A DNA stretch of 21,193 bases from a virus: IMG/VR virus record IMGVR_UViG_3300042868_008548, positions 1 to 21,193 of that record; one strand, given 5' to 3'. How positions within the stretch are numbered: position 1 is the first letter of the stretch; each line of letters opens with the position of its first letter. This document shows, in pieces, positions 13,123 to 21,193 of this stretch. A program made the translations under genes and the position numbers. The notes below the pieces were generated by a model. The model saw only the letters and a program-made list of their open reading frames with translations. It did not search any database and had not been told where the DNA came from.

Positions 13123-15774
13123 ATGGCGTCAGTATTCATAGACATCCCCGGCGTAGGTAATGTAGAAGCTAAAAACGCAGCCACAGAGTCTACTCTTAGA
13201 GAGCTGGTTAATCTCATGAAAGGTGTTAAGAAGAACACCGGTGGGGGTGGTCCTCCAGGCGGAGGAGGTGGACCCGATGGTGGTGGTCAAGGTGGCGCTG
13301 GTGGACCAACTTCTGGTCTAGGCAAAGCAGCCAACATGACAGGCAAAGCTCTTGGAATAATGACTAAAACTGCATTCACTGTGATAGGTGGATTTGATAC
13401 TTTAAGTAAAGTTACCACAGGTATAATTCAAAGTTTTGCCAACGTAGGCGACAGTGTAGAAAGTGCTGCCAGTATGTTCAAAGGTATTCCTATAGTAGAT
13501 TCAATGTTTAGCGCGGTAGCCACAGCCGCAACTAAAGTAACCAAAGCCTATACAGACAGTTCTGCTGCAGGAGCCACCTTTGGTGGTAGCATGCAGAACT
13601 TTAGTCGTGCAGCCAGCACCGCTGGTATGACCATGGAAAACTTTGGCCGCATGATTGCACAAAACGGTGAAGCACTCATAGCATTTGGCACAACTACTGA
13701 AGAGGGTGCTAATAGATTTTCCACAGTATCTAAAGAATTAAGAGCCACCGGCAGCGGATTATATGCCTTAGGCTATACCACCGAAGATATCAATCAAGGA
13801 TTAGCAAACTACGGTAAAACTATAAAAATGCAGGGCCGTCAAAGCACAATGACCAATGCAGAATTAGTAGCTGGATCTAAAAAATATCTACAAGAAATGG
13901 ATCTATTGGCCAAAGTCACTGGCGAAAGTCGTAAGCAACAAGAAGACGCCAGAGAAAAACTTCTAAGGAGTGCGCAGGTACAGGCTAAGATATCAAACAT
14001 GACCAAAGACGATGGTGAAGCATTTATGAACACCATTAACGGACTGCATCCTGGACTACGAGGCGTGGCCGAAGACATTATGGTCACTGGTTCTGCGACT
14101 ACAGAACAATCACAGAAATTTTCTGCTATGATGCCTCAGTCAGCAGAAATGATGAGAAAATTTGCACAGATAACTGAGGGTGGAGGCAGAATCACTGCAG
14201 ATATGCAACAGGAATTGCAGAATCTTATGATAAAAGAAGGCAAACAGAAAGAAGCAGAAATGCGAGCTGTGGGTATGTACAGCAAAGAGAATGCCGAAAG
14301 CTATATGATGATTAAGGCTGCCTTGGGCCAGAATAAAGACGCACTGACCGCTGCAGATAAAGCACAGCTCAAAGCTCAAGAAGAAACTGATGCAATGAAC
14401 AAACGCATGCAGGAAGCTCAACAGACACTGGCAAAATTTAGTAACGGATTCCAAATGGCACTGGTAAACAGTGGACTATTAGATCTACTGATGAAAACAT
14501 TTGGCATGGTAGCGACCTTTGTGCAGAACACTGTGGTTCCTGGATTCTTTTTATTAGCAGGCATAGTCACTACTATCGGTGGGCTATTAGTAAATTCATT
14601 GTCGCCAGGCATGGCGCAGCTGAGTGATTTTATCACAAATAAATTATATCCAGTATTTGCAACCTTGGCAGCATTTTTTATAGATCATGTTATTCCTGGA
14701 ATTATGACAGCGGTAGAAAACCTATTACCAATATTTGTTGCTATAGGTGAAACACTGTTGCCGCCTATGATAGCTGTTGGCGAATTTATTTTTGACAATC
14801 TCACCCCGATACTTGTAGGATTAGGTTTTGGACTAGCGGCCTATGCTGCATATATAGCAGGTATAACTTTGATAGGCTACGCCCAAGCTACAATGGAGGC
14901 CATAAGAACTGGCACAGTGATGGCCAGCATCGCAGGATTCTTAGGATTAAACGTAGCTATGGGACCTTTTGTGCTTGCTGCACTAGCTGTGACAGCAGGT
15001 TTAATTGGATTATACATGTTGTTTAAACATTTTGGTGTGGACCTTGAGGTCGTTGGTGATGGATTTCAAAGGCTTGGCCTTTACCTCCAAGAATTCGGCC
15101 AGCAAATTGTGCGGCTGTATTACAACATCATGGACAAAATTACCCCCGGAGACAAGTACAAAGATCTAGCCGAAGAGCAAGCAGAGAAAATTAAAAAAAC
15201 CACAGACATGCAAGAAGCATTGAAAAAAAGCATGGATGACAGAATGAACGCCAATAGAGCGAAGGCTGAAGAAAAAGAAGAAAACGCAAAAAATACAAAA
15301 AATGCGTTGGATCTAAAAAATATCAAAGCAGCACAAAAAAACAATGCAGATTTAGAAGCCAACAATAAAAAACAAGCAGAAGAGCAAGAGAAAAAACTAA
15401 ATCTTAATGCTAACGAAAATGATCTATTGCTAGATTTTGCCAAACAACAAGGTAGTGGATATATCAAAGATAAACCAGCAACAACCAATGTGGCCGAAAC
15501 GAATAAAGCAAGCATGGTTGCAGAATCTCAAGCAGCAAAAGAAGGTGCACTTAAAAAAGCAGAAGAAGAACAAAAGAAAACAGAAGAAGCCAAAAAAGAA
15601 AATGCTGCTGTGGGAGCAGGTACCGCTACTCAAGAATCACCTTCATCCCTGTTGGCTAGCTTAAATACTAAGATGGATCAATTGATTAATGTAAACAGGC
15701 GTGTGTTTGAAGTGGCAGAAAATCAGTTAAGTGTCCAAAAAGGATTAACTGGCAATCTATTTAAAAGCATTTGA
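13123..15774 (+). CDS. 29: tail tape measure protein (gp29 role)
   Basis: This 883-residue protein is the longest in the window and has tape measure features. The N-terminus is MASVFIDIPGVGNVEAKNAA followed by TESTLRELVNLMKG, then a Gly/Pro-rich linker (residues about 41-64). A long helical, Gln/Ala/Lys-rich body runs to about 440, a hydrophobic stretch with several possible membrane helices occupies about 441-640 (GFFLLAGIVTTIGGLLV, LVGLGFGLAAYAAYIAGITL), and a Lys/Glu-rich coiled coil covers about 680-826. The C-terminus is MDQLINVNRRVFEVAENQL. Such proteins set tail length and help the DNA cross the membrane. T4 gp29 is 590 aa, so a longer tail is expected here. AGGA before ATG 13123 supports the start. 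It faces away from gp26, with 64 bases between them. Confidence 0.8.
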   Translation: MASVFIDIPGVGNVEAKNAATESTLRELVNLMKGVKKNTGGGGPPGGGGGPDGGGQGGAGGPTSGLGKAANMTGKALGIMTKTAFTVIGGFDTLSKVTTGIIQSFANVGDSVESAASMFKGIPIVDSMFSAVATAATKVTKAYTDSSAAGATFGGSMQNFSRAASTAGMTMENFGRMIAQNGEALIAFGTTTEEGANRFSTVSKELRATGSGLYALGYTTEDINQGLANYGKTIKMQGRQSTMTNAELVAGSKKYLQEMDLLAKVTGESRKQQEDAREKLLRSAQVQAKISNMTKDDGEAFMNTINGLHPGLRGVAEDIMVTGSATTEQSQKFSAMMPQSAEMMRKFAQITEGGGRITADMQQELQNLMIKEGKQKEAEMRAVGMYSKENAESYMMIKAALGQNKDALTAADKAQLKAQEETDAMNKRMQEAQQTLAKFSNGFQMALVNSGLLDLLMKTFGMVATFVQNTVVPGFFLLAGIVTTIGGLLVNSLSPGMAQLSDFITNKLYPVFATLAAFFIDHVIPGIMTAVENLLPIFVAIGETLLPPMIAVGEFIFDNLTPILVGLGFGLAAYAAYIAGITLIGYAQATMEAIRTGTVMASIAGFLGLNVAMGPFVLAALAVTAGLIGLYMLFKHFGVDLEVVGDGFQRLGLYLQEFGQQIVRLYYNIMDKITPGDKYKDLAEEQAEKIKKTTDMQEALKKSMDDRMNANRAKAEEKEENAKNTKNALDLKNIKAAQKNNADLEANNKKQAEEQEKKLNLNANENDLLLDFAKQQGSGYIKDKPATTNVAETNKASMVAESQAAKEGALKKAEEEQKKTEEAKKENAAVGAGTATQESPSSLLASLNTKMDQLINVNRRVFEVAENQLSVQKGLTGNLFKSI

Positions 15775-15792
15775 TAACAATAGGATAACGGG

Positions 15793-17508
15793 ATGAGTTG
15801 GAAAAAATATTTCACACCAGTGAGCGTTAACAATAGAGATACTGGATACAGTCCGATCTCTGGGGGAGCTGGACGTCCTGGGCCTGCACGTTCCAATTAT
15901 TCCAGCTATCTGCCAGATGTATATGCAGGAGCTCCGAATAGAATTGAACGCTACATGCAGTATGATACCATGGACATGGATTCGGAAGTTAATGCTGCTC
16001 TAGATATTCTAGCAGAATTCTGTACACAAAAAGACAAAGAAAACACCACACCATTCCATACACACTATCGTGGACAGGCCACTTCAACAGAAGTCAAGCT
16101 GATTAGAGATGCTCTGCAAAAATGGACCAAACAACAACAATTTGAAACTAGAATTTTCCGTATAGTTCGAAACGCTTTCAAATACGGAGATTGTTTTTTC
16201 GTTAGAGATCCTCAGACTAAAAAATGGTTATTTGTAGACGCTGCCAAAGTAACCAAAATTATTGTGAATGAAAGTGAAGGCAAAGTCCCAGAACAATATG
16301 TGATCAAAGATATCAATTTCAATTTCAAAGAAATGATCGCAGTAACTCCGCATGGTACTACAAACACAGCACCAAGCGGCACAAGTTCCTATACCACAGG
16401 TGGCGGATTTGGTCGTGGCATGGTAGGCGCAGCAGCACAAACACCTGGTACAAGATTTCAAAATGCCACCAACGAAGTTACCATAGATGCCAAAAATGTA
16501 GTGCATATTTCACTGTCAGAAGGCTTAGACAACAATTATCCTTTTGGTAATTCATTACTGGAAAGTGTATTCAAAGTATACAAACAAAAAGAATTACTAG
16601 AAGATGCTATCATCATCTATCGTATACAACGTGCTCCAGAAAGACGTATATTCTATGTGGATGTCGGTAACATGCCTGCACACATGGCCATGGCATTCGT
16701 AGAAAGAGTTAAAAACGAAATCCAACAACGTCGCATTCCTTCAGCCACAGGTGGCGGTGCTAATGTATTAGATGCCTCATATAATCCATTAAGTGTAAAT
16801 GAAGACTACTTCTTTCCACAAACAGCAGAAGGTCGCGGTTCAAAGGTTGAAACACTGCCAGGCGGTACTAACCTAGGTGAAATCACAGACCTACGCTACT
16901 TTACCAACAAACTATTCCGTGCATTGAGAATTCCAAGTTCTTATTTGCCTACATCAGTGGACGATGCTTCGAACACAGTAGCAGATGGCAAAGTAGGCAC
17001 AGCTTATATTCAAGAATTGCGTTTCAACAAATACTGTGAACGCTTACAATCTATGATCGTCGAAACATTTGATCTAGAATTTAAACTATGGCTGCAATCA
17101 GAAGGTATCAATATTGACAGTGGTATATTTGAATTGAAATTCAATGCACCACAGAACTTTGCTGCTTATCGCCAATCAGAACTAGACACAGCTCGTGCAG
17201 CTACATTTGCACAGCTACAAGAAATTCCACACATGAGCAAGCGTTTTGCTATGAAACGATTCCTAGGTATGACACAGGACGAGATCACAGAAAACGAAAG
17301 ACTGTGGAGAGAAGAACAAGGTGCAAGACTTGCTCCGGCAACAGATGCTGCTGCAGAAATGAGATCAGCAGGAATAACACCAGGGGGCATGACAGCAGAT
17401 CTAGGAGCTCAATCTGCAGAAGCACCAGAAGACATGGCTGCTGCAGCCGAGGCAGGAGCCACAGGTGCAGAAGGCGAAGCAGCACCCGCAGAAGTACCAG
17501 CTCAGTAA
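15793..17508 (+). CDS. 20: portal vertex protein gp20
   Basis: This 571-residue protein carries the T4 gp20 hallmark IIIYRIQRAPERRIFYVDVG followed by NMPAHMA, then SVNEDYFFPQTAEGRGSKVE, TLPGGTNLGEITDLRYF and LFRALRIPSSYLP. The portal is the dodecameric ring at one head vertex, through which DNA is packaged and leaves; it also nucleates the core and prohead. T4 gp20 is 524 aa; the surplus is mainly a disordered Ala/Glu/Gly/Pro-rich tail (about 530-571) and a Gly/Thr-rich insert (about 185-220). GGATAACGGG precedes the ATG at 15793, 18 bases after the tape measure stop. Very confident. Confidence 0.95.
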   Translation: MSWKKYFTPVSVNNRDTGYSPISGGAGRPGPARSNYSSYLPDVYAGAPNRIERYMQYDTMDMDSEVNAALDILAEFCTQKDKENTTPFHTHYRGQATSTEVKLIRDALQKWTKQQQFETRIFRIVRNAFKYGDCFFVRDPQTKKWLFVDAAKVTKIIVNESEGKVPEQYVIKDINFNFKEMIAVTPHGTTNTAPSGTSSYTTGGGFGRGMVGAAAQTPGTRFQNATNEVTIDAKNVVHISLSEGLDNNYPFGNSLLESVFKVYKQKELLEDAIIIYRIQRAPERRIFYVDVGNMPAHMAMAFVERVKNEIQQRRIPSATGGGANVLDASYNPLSVNEDYFFPQTAEGRGSKVETLPGGTNLGEITDLRYFTNKLFRALRIPSSYLPTSVDDASNTVADGKVGTAYIQELRFNKYCERLQSMIVETFDLEFKLWLQSEGINIDSGIFELKFNAPQNFAAYRQSELDTARAATFAQLQEIPHMSKRFAMKRFLGMTQDEITENERLWREEQGARLAPATDAAAEMRSAGITPGGMTADLGAQSAEAPEDMAAAAEAGATGAEGEAAPAEVPAQ

Positions 17509-17518
17509 TAAATACATT

Positions 17519-17767
17519 ATGCTTCTAAGAGAATTCATTTATTTCAACGACAACACAAACGACTTCGCAGTTGATCGTCGCTACGACAACAGCAAAGATT
17601 CAACTGTGGTTAAAAAGAGTGATACTCGCAAAATACGCTTAACGCTACGTCAGATCAATCAATTGAGACTGCAGGCAGAAGCACACAAAGCAGAATCTCA
17701 ATCTGAGCTGGGTTTTATACAACAAATGTACGGAACCCCAATTGAACCTACAGAAGCAGCAGCGTAA
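17519..17767 (+). CDS. small conserved protein between gp20 and the core genes
   Basis: This 82-residue protein starts at ATG 17519 (MLLREFIYFNDNTNDFAVD). A longer frame to 17465 would overlap gp20 and is unlikely. It is charged and helical: KKSDTRKIRLTLRQINQLRL, then EAHKAESQSELGFIQQMYGT. A protein of this kind commonly follows gp20 in marine T4-like phages and has the position and size of T4 gene 67 (80 aa), but I see no sequence match to gp67 and leave the symbol empty. A role in the prohead core is plausible from its position. It overlaps the next gene by 26 bases. Confidence 0.7.
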   Translation: MLLREFIYFNDNTNDFAVDRRYDNSKDSTVVKKSDTRKIRLTLRQINQLRLQAEAHKAESQSELGFIQQMYGTPIEPTEAAA

Positions 17768-18530
17768 AGCCGAGAAAGCCCTAGCCAAGGCACTAAAAGC
17801 TCAAAGAAAAAATCCCGATCAGGTAATACCGGTACCCGTAGTTCAACCGCCGCCCTTGAATCTACAACCTAAACCTAGGGGTGATGTTGTCAAAAAACCT
17901 AAGAATTCTTCACCCGTGTCTTTTGTGTTAGGTAATGGACGAAGTCGATTGAATGTAGACTGTGAAAGACTGTTGACCATAGGCACAGTATATGGGTGTA
18001 ACGCCCAGTATAGAGAATTTGCACCGCACTATCTTGTAGCTGTGGATGTTAAAATGGTTAACGAAATCATAGCCGCCGGTTACCATAAACAACAGGAAGT
18101 ATGGACCAATCCTAACAAAGGTATCACTACCAAAGACAGAATTAACTTTTTTAATCCGCATAAAGGATGGAGCTCAGGACCCACAGCACTTTGGTTTGCA
18201 GCTAGTCAAGGAGCCAGTGAAATATACATACTAGGATTTGATTATCAAGGCAGTAACGGCAAATTCAACAATGTATACGCTGATACTTTTAACTATAAAA
18301 AATCAACAGATTCAGCAACTTATCACGGAAATTGGTTAAGTCAAACAGAAAAAGTAATTAAAGAATTTAGACACATTAAATTCTTTAGAGTAATAGAACC
18401 CGGAGCATTTATTCCGGACAAGTTAGGACCTAATCTAGCCAACCTAAGTCATATCAGTGTAGAGGATTTTGGAAAAAAATTTCCAGACACTATATATTCC
18501 GATCAAAATGTTCAAAAAAGTACCATTTAA
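17742..18530 (+). CDS. conserved protein with a Rossmann-like domain, possibly sugar-transferase related; function unknown
   Basis: This frame of 262 codons has no ATG near its beginning; the first plausible starts are TTG 17742, inside the preceding gene, and GTG 17916. The first 60 residues are a basic helix and a Pro-rich linker. The domain then starts with VSFVLGNGRSRLNVD, a strand plus a glycine loop, and continues GCNAQYREFAPHYLVAVD, PHKGWSSGPTALWFAASQGA and SEIYILGFDYQG. This layout recalls DUF115/MptE-like and glycosyltransferase-type Rossmann proteins, but I see no decisive catalytic motif. It lies between gp20 and the core protein genes, a position where T4 has only head genes. A late structural role, or modification of sugars on the virion or host, are both possible. 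Confidence 0.6.
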   Translation: MNLQKQQRKAEKALAKALKAQRKNPDQVIPVPVVQPPPLNLQPKPRGDVVKKPKNSSPVSFVLGNGRSRLNVDCERLLTIGTVYGCNAQYREFAPHYLVAVDVKMVNEIIAAGYHKQQEVWTNPNKGITTKDRINFFNPHKGWSSGPTALWFAASQGASEIYILGFDYQGSNGKFNNVYADTFNYKKSTDSATYHGNWLSQTEKVIKEFRHIKFFRVIEPGAFIPDKLGPNLANLSHISVEDFGKKFPDTIYSDQNVQKSTI

Positions 18531-18550
18531 CGGAGTTTTTTAATCTACGT

Positions 18551-18558
18551 AGTAAATA
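18551..18558 (+). promoter_or_regulatory. weak late-promoter-like site upstream of the core gene
   Basis: AGTAAATA matches the late consensus TATAAATA at 6 of 8 bases and lies 40 bases before the ATG at 18599. A strong AAGGAG ribosome site (18585-18590) follows with 8-base spacing. The ribosome site is clear; the promoter is tentative. Confidence 0.3.
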
Positions 18559-18598
18559 ACACTACAGCCTAATACCATAATCTTAAGGAGAACACAAC

Positions 18599-19447
18599 AT
18601 GGCAGATAATAAATTATTAAGCCAGATGCTAGAGCATTTGGTCAACGAAGATTCAGCAAAAGCTGAAGAACTTTTCCACGAATACGTAGTAGCTAAGTCA
18701 CGCGAAATCTACGAAAATCTAATCGAAACAGAAATTTCTGAAGAAGAAAAAGACCACGAAGAAGACGACGAAGAAATGGACGAAGCTGCTAAAGATGAAG
18801 ATGCAGAAGACGACAAAGTTGACGAAGCTTCAGATGAAGACAAAGACGATGAAAAAATGGACGAAGAGTTCGAAGACATCGCAATTGAAGCAGATGACGA
18901 AATGGGCGGAGACGCTACAGACGACCTAGAAGCAGAACTTGGTGATGACCCAGAAGATGCAGAAGGCGAAGAATCTGAAGAAGAAATCATGCAAGACCTA
19001 GGTGATATCATCGACGAACTACAAGCTAAATTTGATGCACTGCAAGGTGAAGAAGATAAAGAAGACATGGGCGACGACATGGGCGGCGAAGAGCCAAAGA
19101 TGGACTCTTTTGAACCAGAATTAGAAACAGTACGTGAATATGTAGAAAAAGTTGCTACACCAAAGGGTGGAGACAATGGTGCTAACGCTAAATCAATCGT
19201 AGCTGGTAAAAATGATATGGGCGGTACTGCTGCTAATATCACTAACGGTGGCGAATCTAAAGGCGAAGGTACAAAAGGTGGATTATTAAATCCAGCAGCT
19301 AAAGAAGATAACGCAGGTAATATCAATGTTCCAGGTGGCAAAGCAGGATCTGCTTTTAACAAAAAAGAACCAGGACATGGCGCTGAGAAAAAAGGCGCAG
19401 CTGAACAAGCTGATAACAAGCAAAGTCTTTTCCGTGGCCGTAGATAA
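18599..19447 (+). CDS. acidic prohead core protein, gp67/gp68-like
   Basis: This 282-residue protein has a helical N-terminus (KLLSQMLEHLVNEDSAKAEE, LFHEYVVAKSREIYENLIE) resembling T4 gp67, which also begins with a short helix and continues into an Asp/Glu tract. Residues about 46-170 are overwhelmingly Asp and Glu, and the C-terminal 100 residues are Gly/Lys/Asn/Ala-rich, ending SLFRGRR. T4 gp67 (80 aa) and gp68 (141 aa) form the prohead core with gp22 and are cut by gp21; L-I-E, I-S-E and I-D-E sites are present. The order gp20-core-gp21-gp22 is as in T4. It is much longer than either T4 protein and may combine both roles. A strong AAGGAG suggests high expression, as fits a scaffold component. 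Confidence 0.7.
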   Translation: MADNKLLSQMLEHLVNEDSAKAEELFHEYVVAKSREIYENLIETEISEEEKDHEEDDEEMDEAAKDEDAEDDKVDEASDEDKDDEKMDEEFEDIAIEADDEMGGDATDDLEAELGDDPEDAEGEESEEEIMQDLGDIIDELQAKFDALQGEEDKEDMGDDMGGEEPKMDSFEPELETVREYVEKVATPKGGDNGANAKSIVAGKNDMGGTAANITNGGESKGEGTKGGLLNPAAKEDNAGNINVPGGKAGSAFNKKEPGHGAEKKGAAEQADNKQSLFRGRR

Positions 19448-19461
19448 TAGAGGAAACTTAG

Positions 19462-20094
19462 GTGAAAAGACTTACACTAGCAGAACATTTGAGTTACGAC
19501 CAGGCTAAGATCGTCTTAGAGAGCGAAGAAGGCAGCGACGGTAAAAAGTCGCTGCACTTAAACGGTATTTGCATTCAGGGCGATATTCGCAATGCAAACC
19601 AACGTGTTTATTCTTCTCAAGAAATTGGCAAGGCTGTCAAAACGCTCAACGAGCAAATCGCTGGAGGTTACTCCGTGCTAGGAGAAGTTGACCATCCTCA
19701 GGATTTACGCATCAACCTCGACCGCGTCAGTCACATGATTACAAAAATGTGGATGGACGGTCCTAACGGTTACGGAAAACTAAAACTACTACCGACACCA
19801 ATGGGTCAATTAATTGAAACCATGCTAACGTCGGGAGTAAAGTTAGGAGTTTCAAGTAGGGGCAGTGGTGAAGTTGACACAGGCGGCAACGTACAAGGTT
19901 TTGAAATTATCACAGTGGATGTTGTAGCACAACCCAGCGCCCCGGGAGCTTATCCAACACCAGTTTATGAACATCTAATGAATAACACAGGCGGTTATCA
20001 GGCGTACAAGATAGCACAAGAAGTCCAAGGCAACCCACAGGCACAGAAATACATAGCAGAGAGCTTGAAGAGAATTATTTCGAGACTCAACTAA
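19462..20094 (+). CDS. 21: prohead core protease gp21
   Basis: This 210-residue protein matches T4 gp21. It has LNGICIQGDIRNANQRVY at the front, the probable catalytic His in LGEVDHP (H78), and the probable catalytic Ser in KLGVSSRGSGEV (S131 or S132), followed by VDVVAQPSAPGAYPTPVY. It matures the prohead by cutting scaffold, core and internal proteins after (L/I)-x-E. T4 gp21 is 212 aa, so it is full length. The start is GTG 19462, with AGAGGA upstream, 14 bases after the core gene; no ATG fits. It ends 13 bases before gp22. Very confident. Confidence 0.93.
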   Translation: MKRLTLAEHLSYDQAKIVLESEEGSDGKKSLHLNGICIQGDIRNANQRVYSSQEIGKAVKTLNEQIAGGYSVLGEVDHPQDLRINLDRVSHMITKMWMDGPNGYGKLKLLPTPMGQLIETMLTSGVKLGVSSRGSGEVDTGGNVQGFEIITVDVVAQPSAPGAYPTPVYEHLMNNTGGYQAYKIAQEVQGNPQAQKYIAESLKRIISRLN

Positions 20095-20107
20095 CTAGGA
20101 GAATCAC

Positions 20108-21193
20108 ATGCTAGACATCGTAAAACAACTGTTTGAAAACAATGTGATTTCCGAAGAAATCAAATCGGAGATTGAATCAGCTTGGACAAGCAGAATTCAA
20201 GAAAACCGTGACCAAGTTACTGCTGAACTACGTGAAGAATTTGCACAAAAGTATGAACACGACAAAGACGCAATGGTAGAAGCTGTTGAAGCTATGCTAT
20301 CAGATCGTCTACAAGCTGAACTAGGCGAGCTTGCAGAAGACCGCCAAGGACTAATTGATGCTCGTGCAAAATACGCAGCTAAAATGACACAAGATGCGCA
20401 AGCAATGGAGTCATTTGTTCTTAATAATCTTAAGAAAGAGCTAGCAGAACTACACGAAGATCGCAAAGCAGTTGCAGGCAATGTTGCAAAATTAGAATCT
20501 TTTATCGTGGATGCACTAGCGAAAGAAATCGCAGAATTCCATGCTGATAAAAAAGACCTAGCTGAAACCAAAGTTAAATTGGTTCGCGAAAGCAAAGCTA
20601 AGTTTGAAGCAATTAAGAAAGACTTTATTGCTAAGTCAGCTAAGATCATTGAAGAAACAGTCGCAAAAGGACTGAAATCTGAAATGGCACAACTAAAAGA
20701 AGATATCGATGCAGCTCGCAAACAAGATTTTGGTCGTAGGATTTTTGAAAGCTTTGCCAGCGAATATGCTGCAAGTCATCTCAATGAAAAATCAGAGACA
20801 GCTAAACTTCTAAAAGTGGTTGCTACTAAAGAGCAAGAACTAGAAGAAGCAGCAAAAATTGTTGCAGAAACACAAGAACAGGTAGCAAGCAAAGAAAAAG
20901 AAATCACAATCATCAAAGAATCAGCAAAACGCAGAGATGTAATGGGCGAATTGTTAGGTCCTTTATCAGGTGACAAGAAATCTGTAATGAGCGAACTATT
21001 AGAATCAGTGCAAACTGATAAATTATACAATGCTTTTGACAAGTATCTACCAGCAGTAATGAATGGCGGAACACCTTCTAAAAAAGCATTAACAGAGGCT
21101 AAAGAAATAACAGGCGACAAACAACAGGCACAAACTTTCAGTAGTGAAGAAAAAACTGCTGAAATATTTGACATCCGCAGGCTTGCGGGACTA
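20108..21193 (+). CDS. 22: prohead scaffold protein gp22 (runs off right edge)
   Basis: The frame starts at ATG 20108 behind AGGAG and stays open for all 362 codons to the window's end. It begins MLDIVKQLFENNVISEEIKS and is almost entirely charged helix and coiled coil (AELREEFAQKYEHDKDAM, KKELAELHEDRKAV, KEQELEEAAKIVAE). A C-terminal domain has GELLGPLSGDKKSVMSELLE and DKLYNAFDKYLPAVMNGG, and the visible end is EIFDIRRLAGL. gp22 is the main scaffold of the T4 prohead and is degraded by gp21; many (L/I)-x-E sites occur here (LAE, LHE, IAE, IIE, LEE). T4 gp22 is 269 aa, so this one is longer. The major capsid gene gp23 would be expected next, outside the window. Confidence 0.9.
   Translation, partial: MLDIVKQLFENNVISEEIKSEIESAWTSRIQENRDQVTAELREEFAQKYEHDKDAMVEAVEAMLSDRLQAELGELAEDRQGLIDARAKYAAKMTQDAQAMESFVLNNLKKELAELHEDRKAVAGNVAKLESFIVDALAKEIAEFHADKKDLAETKVKLVRESKAKFEAIKKDFIAKSAKIIEETVAKGLKSEMAQLKEDIDAARKQDFGRRIFESFASEYAASHLNEKSETAKLLKVVATKEQELEEAAKIVAETQEQVASKEKEITIIKESAKRRDVMGELLGPLSGDKKSVMSELLESVQTDKLYNAFDKYLPAVMNGGTPSKKALTEAKEITGDKQQAQTFSSEEKTAEIFDIRRLAGL

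Noticed and set aside
13059-13238. N-terminal extension of gp26 to 13238
   Set aside because: It would cover the divergent promoters and the start of the tape measure gene; ATG 13058 has a good GGAG and matches the family's beginning.
17507-17514. AATAAATA as a late promoter for the gene at 17519
   Set aside because: It lies only 4 bases before the ATG, so a normal start point would fall inside the gene. It overlaps the gp20 stop and could be chance.
17726-17767. Programmed frameshift joining the 82-residue protein to the 262-codon frame
   Set aside because: The shift needed is +1, and no convincing +1 slippery site, rare codon or stop context is present in the 26-base overlap.
18709-19419. 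Long minus-strand Ser-rich open frame opposite the acidic core gene
   Set aside because: It is the mirror of a GAA/GAC-rich gene, which yields Ser-rich antisense frames without stops; no independent support.
1-21193. CRISPR array, insertion sequence or integrase
   Set aside because: No regularly spaced repeats, transposase or recombinase motifs were seen on either strand.

Overview
The window is a piece of a T4-like (Straboviridae-like) contractile-tailed phage genome, probably from a marine lineage of the cyanophage/pelagiphage kind. The case for this rests on a set of T4 orthologues with recognisable motifs (gp5, gp53, gp48-like, gp55, gp47, gp46, gp26, a tape measure, gp20, gp67/68-like, gp21, gp22) and on small conserved genes I associate with marine T4-like phages. 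It carries no photosynthesis genes, so the host cannot be named. Genes are tightly packed, with ATGA overlaps and 1-nt gaps; the only large gap is about 500 nt (8792-9289).

Layout. (1) 1-4384, minus strand: baseplate operon with gp5 (runs off the left edge), a 787-aa baseplate/hub protein, gp53 and a gp48-like tube cap. (2) 4467-8791, plus strand: late sigma factor gp55, recombination nuclease subunits gp47 and gp46, a small conserved protein and a SegE-like GIY-YIG nuclease. (3) 8792-9289: a hairpin-rich non-coding region, a good terminator and a late-promoter-like site. (4) 9290-11968, plus strand: three proteins with T4-capsid-targeting-like N-termini and related Gly/Ala/Lys segments; I infer internal head proteins. 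(5) 13058-11965, minus strand: gp26 and a small ORF in its -1 frame, joined by slippery heptamers and a 9-bp stem. (6) 13123-15774, plus strand: tape measure. (7) 15793-21193, plus strand: head module with gp20 portal, two conserved proteins, gp67/68-like core protein, gp21 protease and gp22 scaffold (runs off the right edge).

How it fits together. gp55 would direct phage late transcription; copies of TATAAATA or AATAAATA precede several late units. gp46/47 process DNA ends for recombination-dependent replication. gp20, the core proteins, gp21 and gp22 build the prohead, and gp21 should then cut scaffold and internal proteins at (L/I)-x-E sites, which are frequent in gp22 and in the cassette at 9290-11968. 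The gp26/-1 ORF pair next to the tape measure looks like the tail-assembly chaperone arrangement (lambda G/GT type) of other tailed phages. That frameshift signal, the putative ejected-peptide cassette and the structured intergenic region are the most interesting parts of the window.
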